DNA of 11,245 nt from contig DATDZA010000019.1 of the NCBI GenBank assembly GCA_035288865.1, positions 1 to 11,245 of the forward strand, given 5' to 3'. This stretch comes from GCA-2688775 sp035288865. Lineage in GTDB: Archaea; Nanobdellota; Nanobdellia; Woesearchaeales; GW2011-AR4. A program made the translations under genes and the position numbers. The notes under the pieces were generated by a model. It saw only the letters and a program-made list of their open reading frames with translations, ran no database searches and was not told the DNA's origin. Position 1 is the first letter of the stretch. Every line of letters starts with the position of its first letter. This document shows, in pieces, positions 6,795 through 11,245 of this stretch.

Positions 6795-7025
6795 ATGAAG
6801 TTGCCCATTGTTTCTGGAGAACAAGTCATAAAACTTTTGCAGAAGGATGGTTTTTCTGTTACGAGGCAAAAAGGTTCCCATATTTCTTTGCATAAAAAAC
6901 TAGAAGATGGGACTACAGTCTTAGTTGTCGTCCCAAGAAAAAGCGAGATTAAGAAAGGAACATTATTGAGTATAATAAAACAATCGGGAATGAATAGAGA
7001 CGACTTTATTAGTAAGGTCAAATAA
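6795..7025 (+). CDS. hicA: HicA-type mRNA interferase toxin
   Basis: This 76-residue protein has the full HicA signature: MKLPIVSGEQVIKLLQKDGF, then VTRQKGSHISLHKK with the catalytic histidine at about residue 29, then TTVLVVVPRKSEIKKGTLLSIIKQSGMNRDDF. HicA toxins are double-stranded RNA-binding-fold RNases that cut mRNA. All core elements including GSH are present, so the toxin is probably active and restrained by HicB. ATG 6795, two bases after the hicB stop, is chosen; TTG 6789 would give two more residues and a four-base overlap. Fourteen bases after its stop the orphan tail copy 3 begins. Confidence 0.88.
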   Translation: MKLPIVSGEQVIKLLQKDGFSVTRQKGSHISLHKKLEDGTTVLVVVPRKSEIKKGTLLSIIKQSGMNRDDFISKVK

Positions 7026-7029
7026 TGTT

Positions 7030-7224
7030 AAAAGCGGCAACGTCGGCATTGGGACGACTTCGCCTGGGCAGACACTACACGTTGTTGGCACAGCAAACAT
7101 AACTCAATCTGTAACATTGGCGAATGTTACAATATCAAAGACTGTTATAAACACAACCCAGGATAATAATCAGAATATAACAATATCAAGTGCAGCAGGA
7201 AGCGTAATTATAAGAATGGGATAA
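7030..7224 (+). pseudogene. Orphan surface-gene tail, copy 3
   Basis: Bases 7039-7224 encode the 61-residue tail again, preceded in frame by VKSG, which fits the usual SGNVGIGTTSP context of such proteins. It differs from copy 2 by a single residue (Leu to Met next to the end). The first half is nearly identical to copy 2, but in the last 37 codons 19 codons differ, 18 of them silently. There is no start codon. The bases after the stop (attattttg) do not carry the TATA box seen after copies 1 and 2, so this copy may be the original end of the locus. Confidence 0.8.
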
Positions 7225-7271
7225 ATTATTTTGTTGGTCGTATAAACAATAATTCTAAGAAATTAAAATAA

Positions 7272-7937
7272 TTAACCTAAATTAACTGCATTGACTATCC
7301 TGTCAGCAGAATAATCGTAAATAATCAATATTGTTTTATACCTCAGCAAGAAATCTCCGACTTTTGCATCTTTGTAAATATCAGGGAACTGCTGCTTCAA
7401 AGTCTCAAGCGATTTTTGGTCAAATTGACCTCCTACTGGTTGCTCGCTCTGCAAACCCTGCAGCTCGGCGTGCTTGTTTAATTTTGTGTAAAAATCGGCC
7501 GGAAGCTGGCCCTGCTGAGCCTGCTGCAAACTGACGGATCCTTTAATCTTATCATTGTTATAATCATAAACTATTATTCTGTCAGTGTACTGTATAATAA
7601 AATTCCCGACATAAGACTGGTCAAGGCCGCTTATCTGAGATTGCAGATTTGCAAGATTATTGCCGTTTATCTGGACAATATTGAGCGGAGCGGCGCCGAC
7701 GTACGCTTTCATTTCAGCATGAGCAGTCAATTTCTTAAGAAATAACTCGGCATCAATTATCTTTGGAATTATTGCGGACTTTAGCTGGTAAGTGTTGACA
7801 AGCGCCAATATGCTGACGACAAGAGTGGCAATCACCAACAAGATAATCACATAATGAAATACAGGTTTCTCGTGCATACCGGCTGAATAATTACCAGAAT
7901 AGCCAGACGTCGATTTGATGCTTTCACCCTTTGCCAT
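7272..7937 (-). CDS. Single-span membrane protein with duplicated C-terminal module
   Basis: I do not recognise this 221-residue protein. It has a short polar N-terminus (1-25) without a signal-peptide cut site, one membrane span (about 27-48, VFHYVIILLVIATLVVSILALV) and an outside domain. That domain contains a duplicated module: VGNFIIQYTDRIIVYDYNNDKIKGSVSL (in the 109-140 region) and VGDFLLRYKTILIIYDYSADRIVNAVNL (about 191-220), each after a helical Gln/Leu-rich part. The shared pattern is VG(N/D)F(I/L)(I/L).Y...(I/L)I(V/I)YDY..D(K/R)I...V.L. The gene converges on the tail array, with 47 bases between stops and no obvious terminator. It is divergent from the Ig-like protein gene. The function is unknown; it may be a membrane-anchored envelope protein. 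Confidence 0.75.
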   Translation of the reverse strand: MAKGESIKSTSGYSGNYSAGMHEKPVFHYVIILLVIATLVVSILALVNTYQLKSAIIPKIIDAELFLKKLTAHAEMKAYVGAAPLNIVQINGNNLANLQSQISGLDQSYVGNFIIQYTDRIIVYDYNNDKIKGSVSLQQAQQGQLPADFYTKLNKHAELQGLQSEQPVGGQFDQKSLETLKQQFPDIYKDAKVGDFLLRYKTILIIYDYSADRIVNAVNLG

Positions 7938-7958
7938 AAAATAATAAAATTAAAGCTT

Positions 7959-7969
7959 GTATTTAAAAC
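7959..7969 (-). promoter_or_regulatory. TATA box of the minus-strand membrane protein gene
   Basis: On the minus strand this reads gttttaaatac, with an atttaaa/tttaaat core centred about 27 bases before ATG 7937. A leaderless transcript is likely; no ribosome site is visible in front of the ATG. Confidence 0.5.
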
Positions 7970-8002
7970 TTATTATTTGAATTTTCTCATTTCATAATAA
8001 GA

Positions 8003-8014
8003 TACCATATGGTA
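8003..8014. promoter_or_regulatory. 12-bp perfect palindrome between divergent promoters
   Basis: taccatatggta is a perfect palindrome, more GC-containing than its surroundings. It lies between the minus-strand TATA box (7959-7969) and the plus-strand TATA-like tttattaa (about 8017-8024). Its position suits an operator for both divergent genes. The protein that would bind it is unknown. Confidence 0.35.
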
Positions 8015-8070
8015 AGTTTTATTAATCAGCAAAAACAAAAACATGAAAAATAGGCTGCTAAAGTGACTTG

Positions 8071-9273
8071 ATGATGAAAAAGATGAAATTAAGCATAATT
8101 TTTGTACTTGTGCTCTTATTAATTCCAGTTTCTGTCAGCGCTTACCAAATTAACAGCAGCAGCTACAGGCAGAATGTAATAGTCTCGGGAGGGGGGGAAA
8201 ATTCTTCGAGCTCAACATACAAGACAAATATTGCTGTCGGAATAATCAATGGAATAATAAGCTCAGCTTCTTATATAAACAATCTTGGATTTTTTCATTT
8301 CCTGCTTCTGGCCAACAACCTGCCCTGTACCGCAGCGGGCCAATGTGAGGGTGGCTATTGCTGCAGCAATTTATGCAAAAGCTCTGCATGCCCAACGCCC
8401 GATAGTGGAGGCACAAGCGGGGGCGGGGGAGGGGCCGCTGCAGCTGGGGGCGGGGGAGGGGGCGGCGGCTCAAACGTAAGCCAAGCTCAGTCAACAGAGC
8501 AAATTGAAAGTTTCAGGATAAGCCCATCTGCTGTAAAAGAGCATCTGGCGCTTGGAGCTTCAAAGACAGCAAAATTAAAGATTGAAAATACAGGAGAAAC
8601 CGCATTAAGTTTTGATTTAAATGTTGCAACTATAAATGATATTCTTTTCTTGTCAGATTCAAGCTTCAGTCTTGAGCCCGGTAAAGAAAAAATAGTGGAA
8701 CTAAATATCATCGGAAAGAAACTCGGCTCTTATCTTGGCCAGGTCATAATAAAAAGCGGGGGTAATGAAAGGCCAGTTGATGTGATAATTGAAATTGAGT
8801 CTGAGAATGTCCTGTTTGATGCAAAAATAGACATCCCGTCAGCTTACAGGGAAGTTGAGGCCGGGGGCGACCTAAAAGCGCAGATAACGCTGCTGAACGT
8901 CGGCCCTCCAAGGAAAGTTGACGTTACCATAACATACATAATAAAAGGCAGAAACGGGAACGTAGTTTATGAATCATCCGAAACATTTGCCGTGGAAAAA
9001 CAATCTTCATTTGTCAAATCATTCAGAATACCCAAGGAACTCCAGCCGGGAGATTATCTTGCGATTATTGAACTAAGATATGAGAAATCGTTTGCCGTAT
9101 CGAGCGAATTATTCAAGGTTGTGCCAAAAGGCGGCTTGGCAGCAAAAACTTTTGCAGGTCCGCTGACAATCACATTCTTAATCATGATACTTGCAGGATT
9201 AGTTTTCTTGTTCACCTATCTGATTATGCCGAAGGATTCTATTATTAACAAATTCCGGCGCACGAAAAAATAA
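8071..9273 (+). CDS. Type I membrane protein with Cys knot, Gly linker and two Ig-like domains
   Basis: This 400-residue protein has a signal peptide (1-24, cut after VSA). A Ser/Asn-rich part (25-80) is followed by a cysteine cluster CTAAGQCEGGYCCSNLC at residues 86-102 (with a further Cys at 107) resembling small disulphide knots. Next are a Gly/Ala linker (about 112-133) and two Ig-like beta domains (about 145-245 and 250-350) with FSLEPGKEKIVELN and PVDVIIEIESENVLFD. A membrane span (about 366-389) and a short basic tail (FRRTKK) end it. ATG 8071 follows gtga (8063-8066); the adjacent ATG 8074 is equally possible. The Ig-like pair is a paralogue of that in the gene starting at 9599. Function is probably surface adhesion or scaffold; no enzymatic motif is seen. 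Seven Gs at 8191-8197 may slip. Confidence 0.8.
   Translation: MMKKMKLSIIFVLVLLLIPVSVSAYQINSSSYRQNVIVSGGGENSSSSTYKTNIAVGIINGIISSASYINNLGFFHFLLLANNLPCTAAGQCEGGYCCSNLCKSSACPTPDSGGTSGGGGGAAAAGGGGGGGGSNVSQAQSTEQIESFRISPSAVKEHLALGASKTAKLKIENTGETALSFDLNVATINDILFLSDSSFSLEPGKEKIVELNIIGKKLGSYLGQVIIKSGGNERPVDVIIEIESENVLFDAKIDIPSAYREVEAGGDLKAQITLLNVGPPRKVDVTITYIIKGRNGNVVYESSETFAVEKQSSFVKSFRIPKELQPGDYLAIIELRYEKSFAVSSELFKVVPKGGLAAKTFAGPLTITFLIMILAGLVFLFTYLIMPKDSIINKFRRTKK
8419..8466 (+). repeat. G-run tract, duplicated 16-mer, possible G-quadruplex
   Basis: Six runs of four or five G (8419-8423, 8425-8429, 8431-8434, 8446-8450, 8452-8456, 8458-8462) are separated by one base or by an 11-base spacer. The first three runs form gggggcgggggagggg, which recurs from 8446. 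It encodes the Gly/Ala linker. Six close G-runs satisfy the usual rule for a G-quadruplex on the coding strand, unexpected in so AT-rich a genome. Confidence 0.65.
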
Positions 9274-9466
9274 ATTCAAGCAAGAAAGGTATATTGATTA
9301 TAATTATTATAATTTCAAAAAATATTCAGCAGAATTAATTTTTACCTGCCTAAAAGTAATGAATAATTCTTAAATGATCTTTTGATTCTGCCACAAGACC
9401 ATAAAAAATTGGAATTCTGAAGTTTCAAATAAAACATGCTATTCTATAAACACCCTGGAATGACCG
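9274..9466. other. Intergenic gap downstream of the Ig-like protein gene
   Basis: No gene is visible. The only structure is a perfect palindrome of attataat around a central T (9297-9313), 24 bases after the stop; in RNA it would form a weak AT hairpin. A short T-run near 9338 could serve as an archaeal terminator. Confidence 0.4.
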
Positions 9467-9513
9467 AAATATATTTAAATATAGAAATTTGATTCTGAAA
9501 TAGTGTTACACTA
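9464..9513 (+). promoter_or_regulatory. Promoter with BRE/TATA and start-site palindrome
   Basis: ccgaaat (9464-9470), a BRE-like element, precedes the TATA box atttaaata (9473-9481). The expected transcription start, about 25-30 bases on, falls in tagtgttacacta (9501-9513), a perfect inverted repeat with six-base arms around one central base. A repressor bound there would block initiation. This promoter serves the leader ORF and the large gene behind it. Confidence 0.5.
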
Positions 9514-9534
9514 CAAAAAAGAGGTGTGGTTTTG

Positions 9535-9606
9535 ATGCTCGTTAGGAGACTATTCTACGCCGGTGGCTGCTTCTTAGTTCTCGGGGTGAACAATTTTGGT
9601 GTTTAA
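9535..9606 (+). CDS. Possible 23-residue leader peptide
   Basis: ATG 9535 lies eight bases after a good ribosome site (gaggtg, 9521-9526) and opens a 23-codon frame beginning MLVRRLFYAGGC and ending at TAA 9604-9606. The start of the large gene (GTG 9599) and its ribosome site (ggggtga, 9583-9589) lie inside it, so the two overlap by eight bases in different frames. The stretch is distinctly more GC-rich than the gap before it. It can fold: gagacta (9546-9552) pairs with tagttctc (9575-9582) with one bulged base, ending directly before ggggtga. It could be a true small protein, a translational-coupling leader or an RNA element. No database family is recognised. Confidence 0.45.
   Translation: MLVRRLFYAGGCFLVLGVNNFGV
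9583..9589 (+). promoter_or_regulatory. Ribosome site that fixes the start of the large coiled-coil gene
   Basis: ggggtga closely matches the archaeal consensus GGAGGTGA. It lies nine bases before GTG 9599 and six before TTG 9596, with an in-frame stop (TGA 9587-9589) inside it, so the gene cannot start further upstream. Confidence 0.6.
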
Positions 9607-11245
9607 GAGATATATAAACAAGCATGGAAAAAAGCTAGGCCCATACTATTATCATAATGTTAGAGGAAATGATGGAAAAATCAGGTCAATTTATGTAGGC
9701 ACCAATCCCCAAAACCATCCAAAGCACAAAATAAGGAAGCCATTATTTTTCCTTATATTGGTTTTAATTCTGATATTAATTTTAGGGGGCTCATTATTTT
9801 TTCTGCAAAACAAAGCTGTTTTGCTGAAGAAATCAGAAAATGTCAAGCCTAATTTTGATGTTGACCAGATACTGCTGAAAGTTCTGGTAAAGAGCGGGGA
9901 TTATCTAGAAAAGCAGATAAGGGTGATGAATACCGGGAACGAGCCTGCTGCAATAAATCTAGAAATTCCCAGCATATCTGATATTGTAAGCGCTGATTCA
10001 AATAATTTTAGCCTGAAGCCCGGGCAGACAAAAATAGTTACGCTAAATTTTTCTTCCGTTGTTCCTAATCAAAAAATCGAGCAGCAACCTGGAATCTATG
10101 TCGGAAAGCTCATTTTGAAATCCGGGCAGGCACAAAGGGAAGTTCCAATCGTTGTTGAAATAGAAACAAAAGACGTTCTTTTTGATATGAACTTAAATCC
10201 GGTTGCAATTGAAAGAAAAGTGAAACAGGGCGAGGATACCACAATAGAAGTAAAAGTTTTCAATCTTGAAAGCATTGAATCGGTTAATGTAGACGTGGAG
10301 TATTTTGTCAAGGATATGAACGGAAACACAATTGTCACAGAGAGCGAGACCGTTGTCGTGAAGTCACAGGCTTCGTTTTTCAAGACCATTTCTATTCCGA
10401 AAAACCTCAATCCCGGACCTTATGTATTCGCTGCAAAAGCAAAATTCGGAAATTCTGTTGGGACATCAAGCTACATGTTTGAAGTTACCGGACCGGAAAT
10501 CCAGCAGGGAAGTTTTGCAGCATTCTGCAAGAGCAGCGTATTATGCCTGGGGCTTTCCATGACTACTATTTTGCTGATTTTTGCGCTGATTGCATATCTT
10601 TACTTCTATGTTGGGGCATTCCTGTATGAAAAATTAACTGGAACTGTGACAGTGAGAAGAAAAAAGCAAGTGAAAGAAGAAACCGCCCCAGCTGAAGAGG
10701 TTCCAATTGAAAAACCAAAGCAAAGCATTTTTTCAAAAATTGCAGGTGAAGTAAGAAAATGGCAGAGAGGAAGGGAAAAAGAAAAACTGCAAAAAGAAAA
10801 AGTCACAAGAGAATTGGAACTGCAAAAGATTCAACAAGGAAGAATAATGCAGCTTGAAGATGCAAGGAAACAAAAAGAAATTGAAGCCCAGGCTCTTGAA
10901 GGATTCAAGAAACTGCAGATTCTCAAAAGGCAGGAGGAAATAGAAGAAAAAAGAGCCGAGCAGGATAGATTAAGGAGGGAAGAAGAAGCAAAGAGGCTGA
11001 AAGAGGCTGAAGAAGAGAGAAAAGAGAAAGAGGAGAAAAAAACGCGGCTGGAAAGGCAGAGATTAATCAAGCAAAAGAAAAAGGACGTACAAAATTTCTT
11101 TCACAAAATTGGATTTTACAAGACTCCTGAGGAAAGAAAACAAATTGCTATACAGAAAGAGGAAGAAAATCAGGAAAGGATGAAGCTTCAGGAGGAAACA
11201 AGAAAGCAAAAAGAATTGGAGAAAAAAAGGATTGAGCAGGATCGA
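9599..11245 (+). CDS. Two-span membrane protein, Ig-like ectodomain, cytoplasmic coiled coil; 3' partial
   Basis: At least 549 residues, running off the window. It starts at GTG 9599 (TTG 9596 possible). Residues 1-48 are basic and contain GKKLGPYYYHNVRGNDGK then IYVGTNP, a GPYYY..-R-..GK....Y.G motif seen in small archaeal proteins of unknown role. A span follows (about 49-69), then two Ig-like domains outside (about 85-305; FSLKPGQTKIVTLN, VVEIETKDVLFDM), a second span (about 316-342) and a long Lys/Glu/Arg/Gln-rich helix (350 onward) that should form a coiled coil inside the cell. It contains FHKIGFYKTPEERK near residue 502. Both ends are therefore cytoplasmic. The outside pair is a paralogue of the 8071 gene. 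It may link the surface to an internal scaffold; no catalytic motif is seen. Confidence 0.8.
   Translation, partial: MFKRYINKHGKKLGPYYYHNVRGNDGKIRSIYVGTNPQNHPKHKIRKPLFFLILVLILILILGGSLFFLQNKAVLLKKSENVKPNFDVDQILLKVLVKSGDYLEKQIRVMNTGNEPAAINLEIPSISDIVSADSNNFSLKPGQTKIVTLNFSSVVPNQKIEQQPGIYVGKLILKSGQAQREVPIVVEIETKDVLFDMNLNPVAIERKVKQGEDTTIEVKVFNLESIESVNVDVEYFVKDMNGNTIVTESETVVVKSQASFFKTISIPKNLNPGPYVFAAKAKFGNSVGTSSYMFEVTGPEIQQGSFAAFCKSSVLCLGLSMTTILLIFALIAYLYFYVGAFLYEKLTGTVTVRRKKQVKEETAPAEEVPIEKPKQSIFSKIAGEVRKWQRGREKEKLQKEKVTRELELQKIQQGRIMQLEDARKQKEIEAQALEGFKKLQILKRQEEIEEKRAEQDRLRREEEAKRLKEAEEERKEKEEKKTRLERQRLIKQKKKDVQNFFHKIGFYKTPEERKQIAIQKEEENQERMKLQEETRKQKELEKKRIEQDR

Noticed and set aside
6786..6797. 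hicA start at TTG 6789
   Set aside because: Possible, but ATG 6795 gives the usual HicA N-terminus with normal spacing; kept only as an alternative.
5938..6893. Long minus-strand frames antisense to the TA genes (5938-6282 and 6441-6893)
   Set aside because: They are shadows of the plus-strand genes: low-complexity translations without recognisable domains, lying over genes with clear family matches.
10606..11070. Minus-strand frames rich in Ser/Phe/Leu opposite the coiled coil
   Set aside because: They are complements of Lys/Glu-rich codons of the plus-strand gene and have no independent support.

Overview
The window looks like a piece of an AT-rich archaeal genome, most likely from the DPANN group (Woesearchaeota/Pacearchaeota-like), though this is not proven. 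The evidence is archaeal TATA boxes (tttatata, atttaaata) 25-30 bases ahead of start codons, several starts that look leaderless, GGTGA/GGAGG-type ribosome sites, and a gene set dominated by secreted or single-span surface proteins, small toxin-antitoxin (TA) type genes and a tandem-HTH regulator. There are no tRNA, rRNA, CRISPR or recognisable transposase genes.

Layout. Bases 1-291 hold the end of a UPF0175-type ribbon-helix-helix antitoxin. It runs directly into broken remains (about 339-763) of a repetitive surface protein. An AT-rich gap with a TATA box flanked by direct repeats follows. Then come a tandem-HTH protein (986-1498) and, overlapping it by 8 bases, a 1425-residue secreted repeat protein (1491-5768). 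That protein has an N-terminal tail-fibre-type domain, VGIGTTSP-type repeats, fifteen DFNLGNISN repeats and about 100 N-glycosylation sequons.

The last 62 codons (with stop) of the giant gene occur three times in direct orientation: in place (5583-5768) and as two orphan copies without starts (6294-6479, 7039-7224). A two-gene TA-like module lies in each interval: DUF4258/DUF2283 (5800-6254), then HicB/HicA (6508-7025). The first two tail copies end in an identical block that runs past the stop codon into a TATA box, so the end of the surface gene appears to carry the promoter of the next TA module. With the left edge of the window, the pattern 'TA gene, then orphan 3' end of a surface gene' occurs three times in 7.2 kb. 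This is the most unusual feature here.

The right part holds envelope proteins. A minus-strand single-span protein with a duplicated C-terminal module (7272-7937) is divergent from a type I membrane protein (8071-9273) with a Cys-rich knot, Gly-rich linker and two Ig-like domains. After a 260-base gap, a possible 23-residue leader ORF (9535-9606) overlaps the start of a two-span protein (9599 to beyond the window). That protein carries the same pair of Ig-like domains and a long charged coiled coil in the cytoplasm. The two Ig-type proteins are paralogues and suggest a cell-surface scaffold or adhesion system. The HTH protein probably regulates itself and the giant surface protein.
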